Positions 5,985 to 13,700 of a stretch of DNA of 23,585 bases are shown here, one piece after another (the stretch's first letter is position 1; each line of letters begins with the position of its first letter). The position numbers were made by a program, and so were the translations under genes. The notes under the pieces are model-generated. The model was not told the DNA's origin, did no database searches, and was given only the letters and a program-made list of their open reading frames with translations. Source of the stretch: Pseudomonadota bacterium (GTDB lineage Bacteria; Pseudomonadota; Gammaproteobacteria; Xanthomonadales; Rhodanobacteraceae); the NCBI GenBank assembly GCA_018241165.1, contig JAFEEK010000470.1, positions 1 through 23,585 on the forward strand. Reading direction: 5' to 3'.

Positions 5985-8357
5985 GTGATCGAAGTTCCCG
6001 GCTACCAGATCAAGCGCGAGATTGGCGTGGGCGGAATGGCCAGCGTGCACCTGGCCGTGCAGACTTCGCTCGAGCGCGAAGTCGCGCTCAAGGTGATGTC
6101 GCCGGCGCTCGCCGCCGATCCGGCATTCTCCAAGCGTTTCCTGCAGGAAGCGCGCATGCTCGCCTCGCTCGCGCACCCGAACATCGTCGCGGTGTACGAC
6201 GTCGGCGTGACTCCGGCGCAACTGCATTATTTTTCGATGCAATACCTTCCGGGCGGCGATTTTTCCGGGCGCGTGACGCGCGGCATCGACGAGCGCGAAC
6301 TGGTCGTCACCCTGGCCGGCGTGGCGCGTGCGCTGGGCTATGCGCACCAGCGCGGCTACGTGCACCGCGACGTGGCGCCGGGCAATGTGCTTTACGACGC
6401 CAACGGCAATCCGGTGCTGACCGATTTCGGCATCGCCCTGGCCACCGTCACCGGCGGCCACATCACCAGCAGCGGCTTTTCCGTCGGCACCAGCCACTAC
6501 ATGAGTCCGGAACAGGCGCGGGGCGGCGATGTGGACGCGCGTTCGGACATCTACAGTCTTGGCGTGCTCGCCTATTACGGGCTCGCGCGCAAGCCGCCTT
6601 ACGACGGCGCGGACGGATTCGCCGTGGCCTACGCCCATGTGTTCGAGCCGATTCCGCGTTTGCCCGCTGAGCATGCGCACTGGCAATCCCTGATCGATCG
6701 CGCCTTGGCCAAGGATCCGAAAGATCGCTACCCCGATACCGAGCAGTTCCTCGATGCGCTGGCTGGCGTTGCGCCGCAATACGCAGCGCTGTTCCGCGAA
6801 GATGCCGCGACGCCAACCGCGGTACCGGCAGCCGAACGCGCCACCGTGCCCATGCAGCGTCTGCCGCGGCCGGAAGAACTTGCCCAGGTGCAGGCAAAGC
6901 GCAACGAGGCGGCGACCAGGCCCGCCGGAAAGTTGCCCGAGCCGCGCAAACCCGAAGCCGACAGCGCGGCCACGCAGCGCAACGTCAAGGTCGCGCCGGC
7001 GAACCCGCCGCCAGTTGCGGCGACAGCGTCGGCACGGGAGCCGTCAGCGCGGACGGGCATCGCGCGCTGGTGGCCGGTCGCCGTAGCCATCGCCGGGGTC
7101 GCCTTGATCGCGGTGGCATTGCTCAGCCGTCGCCATGCGCCGCCCACGGAGACCGAGTCCGCCCGGGTTGCGGCTGCTCCGGCCGAGGTTTCACCACCAC
7201 CGCCCGCCCCGACCTCCGATACTGCGGCAGTACCGGCGCCGCCGTCAGCACCACCGCTCACCGCGATGGACAGCATCGACGCCAACAATGCGCAAAACCC
7301 GGATGCGTCGGCCGCGTTGGTCGAACAGAATCCAACCGTCGTCGATCCGCTGGAAGAAGCCTTGCGGCTGGGACGCCAGGCGCTCGCCCAGCAGCGCCTG
7401 ACTTTGCCGGCCGGCGACAATGCGCTGGAGCGTTTCCAGCTGGCGCTGCGCCTGGATTCGCGCAGCAAGGCGGCGAAACAGGGCATCGCCGACATCGCGA
7501 AAAAATACATCGAGTTCGCGCAGAAAAGTCTTGCCAACGGCGACACCGCGCAATTCGGCCAATTTCTGCAGCGTGCTGCCGATGTCATCAAGAACGTGCC
7601 CGACGATGTCGATGTCGGCAAGACCATCGCATCGGCACGGCACGATGCCGCCGCGCCGTATGTCGCCAAAGGCAAGGCTGCGGCGGCGGCCTGGGACAAG
7701 ACGGCTGCGGCAGCGGCGTATCAGGCTGCGCTGCAGCTCGATCCGGACAACGCCGACGCGCGCGCCGGCCAGAAATTCGCGGCCAGCATCGGCGAACCCG
7801 GGTTCGCGTTTCGCGACAAGCTTGCCGATGGCGGCCAGGGCCCGGACATGGTCCTGCTCGACGCGCATCTGGCGATGGCGCGCCACGACGTGACGCGCAG
7901 CGAATTCGCCCGTTTCTGGAATGCGGCAGGGCAGAAGCAATTCGCCGGCAAGCAGCACGAGTGCGGCGACCGCGAAAAGATTTTCACCGGGTCGGGCGGA
8001 CGCGATTGGCAAAAACCCGGCATTGAAGGCGGCAACTGGGGCGACGATCAGCCGGTAGTGTGCGTGAGCATTGCACAGGCCATTGCCTATACGCAGTGGC
8101 TCGGCCGTGAAACCGGCAAGAACTACCGGTTGCCGACGTCCGGCGAATTCGACCGCGGCCGCGCCGGCGACGGCAAGGTGCGCGTGTGGATCGACACCTG
8201 CGGCATCGGCGCGAAGGCGGCGGAGGGCTGCGGCAAGAACATCGCGCGCGGTCGTTCGTGGGCGTCCAGGGACGGGAGCGACAGTAACGATTTCCGCGGC
8301 AACGATGCCGCACAGAACACGATCGGGTTTCGCGTTGTGCGCGACGTCGACAAATAG
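5985..8357 (+). CDS. Ser/Thr protein kinase fused to a formylglycine-generating-enzyme-like domain
   Basis: The 790-residue protein starts at GTG 5985, where the kinase fold begins (IEVPGYQIKREIG). The kinase domain (about 5-260) has the glycine loop GVGGMAS (14-20), Lys36 in VALKVM, HRD (127-129), DFG (147-149) and SPE (174-176). The catalytic loop reads HRDVAPGN, with Ala131 where serine/threonine kinases normally have lysine. A Pro/Ala-rich linker leads to one membrane helix (about 362-380), a second Pro-rich linker, and a helical TPR-like region (about 453-600). A shortened FGE-sulfatase/SUMF1-like domain (about 615-790) has YRLPTSGEF and a terminal GFRVVRD. The kinase must be cytoplasmic, so the C-terminal part should be periplasmic, although basic residues (SRRH) follow the helix. 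Role unknown; a signalling receptor is likely. The downstream FHA gene is its probable partner. Confidence 0.85.
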   Translation: MIEVPGYQIKREIGVGGMASVHLAVQTSLEREVALKVMSPALAADPAFSKRFLQEARMLASLAHPNIVAVYDVGVTPAQLHYFSMQYLPGGDFSGRVTRGIDERELVVTLAGVARALGYAHQRGYVHRDVAPGNVLYDANGNPVLTDFGIALATVTGGHITSSGFSVGTSHYMSPEQARGGDVDARSDIYSLGVLAYYGLARKPPYDGADGFAVAYAHVFEPIPRLPAEHAHWQSLIDRALAKDPKDRYPDTEQFLDALAGVAPQYAALFREDAATPTAVPAAERATVPMQRLPRPEELAQVQAKRNEAATRPAGKLPEPRKPEADSAATQRNVKVAPANPPPVAATASAREPSARTGIARWWPVAVAIAGVALIAVALLSRRHAPPTETESARVAAAPAEVSPPPPAPTSDTAAVPAPPSAPPLTAMDSIDANNAQNPDASAALVEQNPTVVDPLEEALRLGRQALAQQRLTLPAGDNALERFQLALRLDSRSKAAKQGIADIAKKYIEFAQKSLANGDTAQFGQFLQRAADVIKNVPDDVDVGKTIASARHDAAAPYVAKGKAAAAAWDKTAAAAAYQAALQLDPDNADARAGQKFAASIGEPGFAFRDKLADGGQGPDMVLLDAHLAMARHDVTRSEFARFWNAAGQKQFAGKQHECGDREKIFTGSGGRDWQKPGIEGGNWGDDQPVVCVSIAQAIAYTQWLGRETGKNYRLPTSGEFDRGRAGDGKVRVWIDTCGIGAKAAEGCGKNIARGRSWASRDGSDSNDFRGNDAAQNTIGFRVVRDVDK

Positions 8358-8372
8358 TTCGGGATTCAAGTT

Positions 8373-8378
8373 TATACT
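8373..8378 (+). promoter_or_regulatory. Candidate -10 element of the FHA gene
   Basis: TATACT sits 36 bases before the FHA start, in the 57-base gap after the kinase gene. The only TTGACA-like hexamer, TCGACA (8347-8352), is 20 bases away, so the promoter is weak on paper. It may allow FHA expression apart from the kinase. Confidence 0.3.
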
Positions 8379-8414
8379 GGCGCGCGTTCGCCATTTTCCC
8401 ATGAGGTCCGCCGG

Positions 8415-9212
8415 ATGAAGCTGCTGTTCCCCAACGCAGAGCATGACGCGGTTGAAATCGGCCAGGGCGAGGTTCTGGTCGGCGCCGGCGTTGACTGCGC
8501 GGTCATGCTGGCCGCACCGGGAATCGCCCCGCGCCACTGCAAACTGCTCGTGCGCGATGGCCAGGTCTTTGCGCAGCCATTGGGCGACGCCGTGACCGTG
8601 CTCAATGGCAAGCAGATCGCGGCAGAGACGGCGCTCAAGCCGGGCGACCTGCTCGTGTTCGCCCGGGTCGGCGCACGCGTGGTCGCGACCGAAAAAGCCA
8701 CGCTGCCATTGCCGCGGCGCGCGCCCGCCGGCGACGAAGATGGCCGCACGCGCGTACGCATGGCGTTGCCGAAATTCGTGATGCGTGGCGTGTCGGGCCC
8801 GACGTTCGGCAAGACGTTCGGCGTGGTCGGTGCGCTCACGCTCGGGCGCAGCGCCGAATGCGACATCAGCATCCCGAGCGACGAAATCTCCCGCCATCAC
8901 GCCAAGTTGCAGGTCGTGCCGGATGGCGTGATGGTCGAGGACATGGGTTCGGCGAACGGCACCTTCGTCAACAACCAGCGCGTGCACGGCACGGTGCTGA
9001 TGAAACATGGCGATGAGCTGCGCCTGGATACGGTGCGCTTCCTGCTCATGTCGCCGGCCGCCGAAGCCGCCGCGGCGGCGCAACGCGCGCCGGAACCGCC
9101 TGTGGCAGTAGCCGCACCGGCCAAATCCGGCAAGGGATTGTGGGTCGTGGTCGCAATCGTCGTGATCGCCGCCGCGGCAGCAGCCGTGCTGCATTACCTG
9201 GGCAAGTTGTAG
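8415..9212 (+). CDS. Tail-anchored double FHA-domain protein
   Basis: The 265-residue protein has two forkhead-associated modules and a C-terminal membrane helix (about 242-260) ending five residues from the C-terminus. The second module (about 118-212) is canonical: GRS (144-146), SRHH (159-162) and NGTF (181-184), the residues that contact phosphothreonine. The first module (about 1-92) is degenerate: the GR is replaced by GA (about 23-25), while RH (40-41) and NG (64-65) remain. FHA domains read threonine phosphorylation, so with the kinase directly upstream this protein probably docks on the kinase or its substrates at the inner face of the membrane. ATG 8415 has GAGG about eight bases upstream. 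Its stop is six bases from the convergent purK stop. Confidence 0.88.
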   Translation: MKLLFPNAEHDAVEIGQGEVLVGAGVDCAVMLAAPGIAPRHCKLLVRDGQVFAQPLGDAVTVLNGKQIAAETALKPGDLLVFARVGARVVATEKATLPLPRRAPAGDEDGRTRVRMALPKFVMRGVSGPTFGKTFGVVGALTLGRSAECDISIPSDEISRHHAKLQVVPDGVMVEDMGSANGTFVNNQRVHGTVLMKHGDELRLDTVRFLLMSPAAEAAAAAQRAPEPPVAVAAPAKSGKGLWVVVAIVVIAAAAAAVLHYLGKL

Positions 9213-9218
9213 CCGCGG

Positions 9219-10349
9219 TTACGCGGAAAGTACCTTGAGCACCGGCGCCGCCTGTGCCTCGCGGCCGAGCGCATGCGCCACGCGCGCGAGGCGTTCACCG
9301 AGTTCCTTTGCCGTATCCGCGCAAATCGTTGCGTGACCGACCTTGCGCCCGGCGCGAGGCGATTTGCCGTAGTCGTGCCAGTGCGCGCGCGGCTGTGCCA
9401 GAACGGCGCGCGCATCCGGCAATTCGCCGATGAAATTCAGCATGACGCTGGCACCCAATGCCGCGGTATCGCCGAGCGGCATGCCGAGCACGGCGCGCAC
9501 GTGGTTCTCGAACTGGCTGCACGCCGTGCCTTCGATCGTCCAGTGGCCGGAGTTGTGCACGCGCGGCGCCATTTCGTTGCCGAGCAGGCGGCCGTCCTTG
9601 ACGAACAGTTCCAGCGCGAAAACGCCCACGTAATCCAGGTGTTCGGCGATCGCGCGCGCGTGGCCCGCAGCGGCTTGCGTGAGTGCGGCGGAATCCGGAG
9701 CCGGCGCGAGGCTGGCGGAAAGAATGCCGTCCGCGTGCCAATTCTGTACGAGTGGATAAGTGGAAAATGTGCCATCGCTGCCGCGCACGGCGATGATCGA
9801 GACCTCGCGATCGAACGGCACCCAGGCTTCCAGGATCGACGGCGCGCCGGCGATCGCCTGCCAGGCGGCGTCCAGGTCCGCTTCGCTGCGCAGGCGGAAC
9901 TGGCCCTTGCCGTCGTAGCCCAGGCGGCGCGTCTTCAGGATCGCCGGATAACCCACCGCGCGCGCGGCGCGCGCAAGGTCGGCGCGGCTGTCGACGGTGG
10001 CGAAATCGGCGGTGGGCAGGCCAAGTTCGCGGAACATGGATTTTTCCGCGAGCCGGTCCTGGGCCAGTGCGAGCGCGCGCGGATTCGGCGAAACGCGCAC
10101 GCGTTCGGCAAGCCAGCGCGCGGTGTCGGCGGGTACGTTCTCGAAATCGAAGGTCGCCACGTCGATGCGGGCGGCGAACTTCTCCAGTGCGGCGAAATCG
10201 CGCCAGTCGGCTACCAGCAGCGGCGCGACCTGGCTGGCGCAGGCATCGGCCACGCTGTCGACGGCGAGAAACTGCACGCCCAGCGGCGCACCGGCGAGCG
10301 CGAGCATGCGCGCCAGCTGGCCACCGCCCAATAGTCCGATCGTTTTCAC
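9219..10349 (-). CDS. purK: N5-carboxyaminoimidazole ribonucleotide synthase
   Basis: The 376-residue ATP-grasp enzyme converts 5-aminoimidazole ribonucleotide, ATP and bicarbonate to N5-CAIR in de novo purine synthesis. It starts at a GTG (10349) with [13 protein letters not shown] (3-15), the N-terminal dinucleotide-like fold. Further features are the ATP-grasp loop GYDGKGQ (144-150) and the metal/ATP region ELFV...[14 protein letters not shown] (247-271). The GTG lies in the purE stop (GTGA, four-base overlap), so purE and purK form one coupled operon. The frame stays open far upstream into the purE region, but that extension is only a shadow of purE. Length is close to the family norm. 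Confidence 0.95.
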   Translation of the reverse strand: MKTIGLLGGGQLARMLALAGAPLGVQFLAVDSVADACASQVAPLLVADWRDFAALEKFAARIDVATFDFENVPADTARWLAERVRVSPNPRALALAQDRLAEKSMFRELGLPTADFATVDSRADLARAARAVGYPAILKTRRLGYDGKGQFRLRSEADLDAAWQAIAGAPSILEAWVPFDREVSIIAVRGSDGTFSTYPLVQNWHADGILSASLAPAPDSAALTQAAAGHARAIAEHLDYVGVFALELFVKDGRLLGNEMAPRVHNSGHWTIEGTACSQFENHVRAVLGMPLGDTAALGASVMLNFIGELPDARAVLAQPRAHWHDYGKSPRAGRKVGHATICADTAKELGERLARVAHALGREAQAAPVLKVLSA

Positions 10350-10855
10350 GGCGCGCGCGGATCTGGATTTTCCAGCACCTTGGCGGTTTGCTCGGTGCGG
10401 AACGCATCCAGGCGCCGCGCGATGTCGGCGTCTTCCGCGGCGAGCAGCGCTGCGGCAAACAGGGCGGCGTTGGTCGCGCCGGCCTTGCCGATCGCGAACG
10501 TGGCGACCGGGATACCGGCCGGCATCTGCACGATCGACAGCAGCGAATCCATGCCATTGAGCGCCTGCGATTGCACCGGAACGCCGAGCACAGGCACACG
10601 AGTCTTCGCCGCGAGCATGCCGGGCAGGTGCGCCGCACCGCCGGCGCCGGCAATGATCGCGCGCAGACCGCGTGTTTGTGCCGAGTTTGCGTAGTCGAAC
10701 AGCAGGTCGGGCGTGCGGTGCGCGGACACCACGCGCACTTCGTGCGCGATGCCGAGCCGGTCGAGCGTTTCGGCGGCGTGTTGCAACGTGTCCCAGTCCG
10801 AGCGCGAACCCATCACTACGCCGATGCGCGCTGGCCGTGCGTTGCCGGTGTTCAT
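10346..10855 (-). CDS. purE: N5-carboxyaminoimidazole ribonucleotide mutase
   Basis: The 169-residue class I PurE moves the carboxyl group of N5-CAIR to C4 to form CAIR. The phosphate/substrate loop GSRSD (16-20) and the catalytic SAHRTP (44-49) are intact, followed by the Gly/Ala-rich [11 protein letters not shown] loop and GVPV. The ATG at 10855 is preceded by GAGGGG on the minus strand, with spacing of about eight bases. It is first in a purEK operon and is divergent from the Trm112-like gene, with 57 bases between the two starts. The C-terminal 15 residues or so are an ordinary charged tail. Confidence 0.96.
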   Translation of the reverse strand: MNTGNARPARIGVVMGSRSDWDTLQHAAETLDRLGIAHEVRVVSAHRTPDLLFDYANSAQTRGLRAIIAGAGGAAHLPGMLAAKTRVPVLGVPVQSQALNGMDSLLSIVQMPAGIPVATFAIGKAGATNAALFAAALLAAEDADIARRLDAFRTEQTAKVLENPDPRAP

Positions 10856-10912
10856 GGCCTGAGCCCCTCAAAACGGATATTCTAGGCGCAACTCGTGCTT
10901 TCTCCCAAACCG

Positions 10913-11182
10913 ATGGACAAGCGATTGCTCGACATCCTGTGTTGCCCGGCGACGAAACAATCGCTGCGACCGTTGACGCGATCCGAACTGGAATCGCTCA
11001 ACCGTGTCATCGCCGGCGGCAATGCGCGCACGGTGGCGGATGCAACGGTGACGGGCGCGCTTGCTGGCGGACTGATCACCAGCGACGGCAAGCGCGTATA
11101 CCGCGTCGACGACGAAATTCCCGTCATGCTTGCCGACGAAGCGATCGCCGTGGCGCGGATGGAAGGTTTCCCGTCGCGTTGA
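10913..11182 (+). CDS. Trm112-like (UPF0434/YcaR-type) small protein
   Basis: The 89-residue protein opens with MDKRLLDILCCPATK and ends the fold with KRVYRVDDEIPVMLADEA, the two signature blocks of the Trm112/UPF0434 family. Trm112 proteins are small zinc-binding partners that activate methyltransferases; bacterial members are poorly understood. Only one cysteine cluster (Cys9, Cys10) is present and the second CxxC-type pair is missing, so zinc binding as in YcaR is doubtful. It is about 30 residues longer than E. coli YcaR, with an insertion between the blocks. I chose ATG 10913 because homologues begin MDxxLLDIL; GTG 10895, with AGG eight bases upstream, is the alternative. Confidence 0.8.
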   Translation: MDKRLLDILCCPATKQSLRPLTRSELESLNRVIAGGNARTVADATVTGALAGGLITSDGKRVYRVDDEIPVMLADEAIAVARMEGFPSR

Positions 11183-11230
11183 ATGCCGCTTGTCGCCGCA
11201 ATCCCGCGCCTGGCGGATACGTCTGAATTT

Positions 11231-11246
11231 TGTGAGTTGTGACACA
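11231..11246 (+). promoter_or_regulatory. CRP/Clp-like dyad upstream of the DUF1631 gene
   Basis: TGTGA (11231-11235), six bases, then ACACA (11242-11246) matches the CRP-family consensus TGTGA-N6-TCACA at nine of ten positions. It lies 80 bases before the DUF1631 start, in the 144-base gap after the Trm112-like gene. Xanthomonads carry Clp, a CRP homologue that uses this consensus. I see no convincing -10/-35 pair nearby. Confidence 0.5.
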
Positions 11247-11326
11247 TTTTCGCGCATGATCGGATTTATCCTCGACGCAGGCACACACAGGGACGCCGCG
11301 CACTCTCGCGTGGCGATACCAGCGCA

Positions 11327-13699
11327 ATGAATTCTTCCGGCGACAACAGCAAGATCGTCGACCTGCAGCAGCGCCAGAACACGCAGGCTGCGGGCGGCGA
11401 CCGCCTTGGCGAATTGCTGCGGGCCGTGCGCGGTACCGCGCTCAAGCGCGTGCAGGGTCTGGTTGCGACGCTGTTCGAGAACATCGACGACGCCCTGTTC
11501 GATCTGGCCGAGAAGGCCGAGAACAATGCCATCCAGACCCAGTATTTCGACGGCATGCGCGAGGTGCGCAAGAAGCGCCAGCTGGTCGAGCGCGTCTATC
11601 AGGAACAACTCGGTCGCATCTTCAACGATTTTGCCGCGGGCAAGCTGCAGGCGAACAAGCCCGATGCTAACAAGGCCGATGCGGAAGGCCTGTCACTGGT
11701 CGAAGACAGCGAACTGGAAGAGTCCCTGGCCATCGCCAGCGCGGTGGCCAAGAACGACAGTCGCCTCGCGCGGCCGCTGTACGCGATGAACCAGCGCCTG
11801 TCGGTGCTGTGCGGAGGCGCCAAAGTCGAGGATGCGACCAATCCGGTAGGCCCCGCGCAGTTGTGCCAGGGGTTCCGCATCGCGATGCGCGAGCTGGACT
11901 TGAACCTGCAGACGCAGTTGATCGTCTACAAGTTGTTCGATCGCTATGTCCTGTCCGGGCTGGATGCGCTGTACGAGGAAATCGGCGCGCAGTTGATCCA
12001 GGCCGGCGTATTGCCGCAGATCCGGCATGTCGTCGCCGGCGCCGCGCCGCGCGGTCCGCGCCCACCAGCCATGCCTCAACAAGCCGGCGCGCCGCCTGCG
12101 GCGGAAGGCGAGGTACCCGCGGAAGGCGGTTATGCACCGTACGCCGCGCAGTACGATCCGATGGCCGCGCAGCTTCAGGTCGAGTTGTACAACACCGTGC
12201 GCGGCCTTCTTGCAAGCCGTCGCGCGACGGCGCCGGCGGGCGGCGAGGGCGGCGCGGGCGAGTACGCGCCGGGGACGGGAGCCGCGGTTCCATACATCGC
12301 GCCGACCGACCTGCTGTCGGCGTTGACCTTGCTGCAAAACCAGGCCTGGGCGGCGCAGAGCAGCGCGAACACGGCAGCCGATGCCGCGCAAGCGGTGCAA
12401 CAGATCAAGCAGGAACTGCTCGACCAGGCCGGCAAGCTGCACGGCAGCGACCACGCGCATGTCGCGGGCGCCGACGAAGACACCATCGACCTCGTCGGCA
12501 TGCTGTTCGAATACATCCTGCAGGATCGCAACCTGCCGCCGCAGATGCAGGCCTTGCTCGGGCGCCTGCAGATTCCATTCCTCAAGGCTGCGATCCTCGA
12601 CAAGCATCTGTTCGCGCAGAAATCGCACCCGGCGCGGCAATTGCTCGACACCATGGCGCAGGCGAGCATGGGCTGGTCCGAGGAATCCGACCGGGACCAC
12701 CGCCTGTACGACAAGGTCAAGCAGACGGTGGAGAGCCTGCTCAAGGAATTCGACGACGACCTGTCTATTTTCGAGAAGGAGCGCGTCGATTTCGAGACGT
12801 TCCTCGACGCCAATCGCAAACGCGCGGACCTGGCCGAGCAACGCGCCGCGGAAGCCACTCGCGGTCGCGAGAAATTGCACTCGGCGCGGCGCATATCCGC
12901 ACGCGAAATCCTGCAGCGCGTCGAAAACCGTCAATTGCCGGAGATCGTCCGCACCGTGCTCACGCGGCCGTGGGCGAATTACCTGGTGCTGACGCTGCTG
13001 CGCCAGGGTCAGGATTCCGGCGAATGGCGCCAGGCGCTGCGCTTCGCCGATGAGTTCGTGTGGAGCGCGCAACCCAAGGCCAGCGATGCCGATCGCATGC
13101 GCCTGAAGGGCATCCTGCCGGCCTTGGAAAAATCCCTGCGCCACGGTTTGGCCACCGTTGCCTACCACGAGAACGACGTCCGCCAATTGATGCACGAGCT
13201 CAACGCGTTCTATACCAATTTGCTCAACGGCGATTCCCCCGTGGCTGCCGAGGTCGCGACGGTGGAGGAAGCCGCGTCGCCGGGGTTCGAAATCGTCGGT
13301 ACTGCCACCGCGACCGCAGCCGCGATCGACAGTCCGGTCGAAGAAGAAATCGTCCTGCGCGCCGAGGTAGATGCCGCGCCGCCGGATCTTGGCGAGGAGG
13401 ACGAACATCTGCGCCAGGTCACGGCCATGAAGGTGGGGACGTGGGTCGAATTCACCGGTGCGGATGGCAGCAAGGAGCGCGCGAAACTGTCGTGGATAAG
13501 CCCGATCAGTTCCAAATACCTGTTCGTCAACCGCAAGGGTCTGAAAGTCGCCGACAAGACCGTGCAGGCGCTGGCCGTCGAAATCCGTCGCGGCGATGCG
13601 GCGATCTTGGAAGAAGTGCCCTTGTTCGACCGCGCCCTCGATGCGATCGGCGCGCGCCTGAAAGCGGCGCACGCTAAACCGGAAACGCCGGCGGCATGA
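11327..13699 (+). CDS. DUF1631 family protein
   Basis: This 790-residue, mostly helical cytoplasmic protein matches the DUF1631 family of gamma- and betaproteobacteria. Family-like features are the N-terminal LVATLFENIDDALFDLAEKA (45-64), FDGMREVRKKR (74-84), the block around LYAMNQRLSVL (151-161), a central Pro/Gly/Ala-rich linker (about 236-325), and a second helical half. The C-terminal piece, from about residue 700, begins VGTWVEF and contains KLSWISPISSKYLFVNRKG. That looks like a small beta-barrel, PilZ-like in style, but I cannot confirm c-di-GMP binding. No signal peptide or membrane helix is present. Function is unknown to me. The stop is one base before the nadC start, suggesting cotranscription. 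A CRP-like dyad lies upstream. ATG 11327 has no strong ribosome binding site. Confidence 0.85.
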   Translation: MNSSGDNSKIVDLQQRQNTQAAGGDRLGELLRAVRGTALKRVQGLVATLFENIDDALFDLAEKAENNAIQTQYFDGMREVRKKRQLVERVYQEQLGRIFNDFAAGKLQANKPDANKADAEGLSLVEDSELEESLAIASAVAKNDSRLARPLYAMNQRLSVLCGGAKVEDATNPVGPAQLCQGFRIAMRELDLNLQTQLIVYKLFDRYVLSGLDALYEEIGAQLIQAGVLPQIRHVVAGAAPRGPRPPAMPQQAGAPPAAEGEVPAEGGYAPYAAQYDPMAAQLQVELYNTVRGLLASRRATAPAGGEGGAGEYAPGTGAAVPYIAPTDLLSALTLLQNQAWAAQSSANTAADAAQAVQQIKQELLDQAGKLHGSDHAHVAGADEDTIDLVGMLFEYILQDRNLPPQMQALLGRLQIPFLKAAILDKHLFAQKSHPARQLLDTMAQASMGWSEESDRDHRLYDKVKQTVESLLKEFDDDLSIFEKERVDFETFLDANRKRADLAEQRAAEATRGREKLHSARRISAREILQRVENRQLPEIVRTVLTRPWANYLVLTLLRQGQDSGEWRQALRFADEFVWSAQPKASDADRMRLKGILPALEKSLRHGLATVAYHENDVRQLMHELNAFYTNLLNGDSPVAAEVATVEEAASPGFEIVGTATATAAAIDSPVEEEIVLRAEVDAAPPDLGEEDEHLRQVTAMKVGTWVEFTGADGSKERAKLSWISPISSKYLFVNRKGLKVADKTVQALAVEIRRGDAAILEEVPLFDRALDAIGARLKAAHAKPETPAA

Positions 13700-13700
13700 C

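Noticed and set aside
9219..10871. Single 550-codon frame suggesting a PurE-PurK fusion
   Set aside because: The upstream part is out of frame with PurE; PurE is encoded in another frame with intact motifs and PurK starts at GTG 10349, so these are two overlapping genes.
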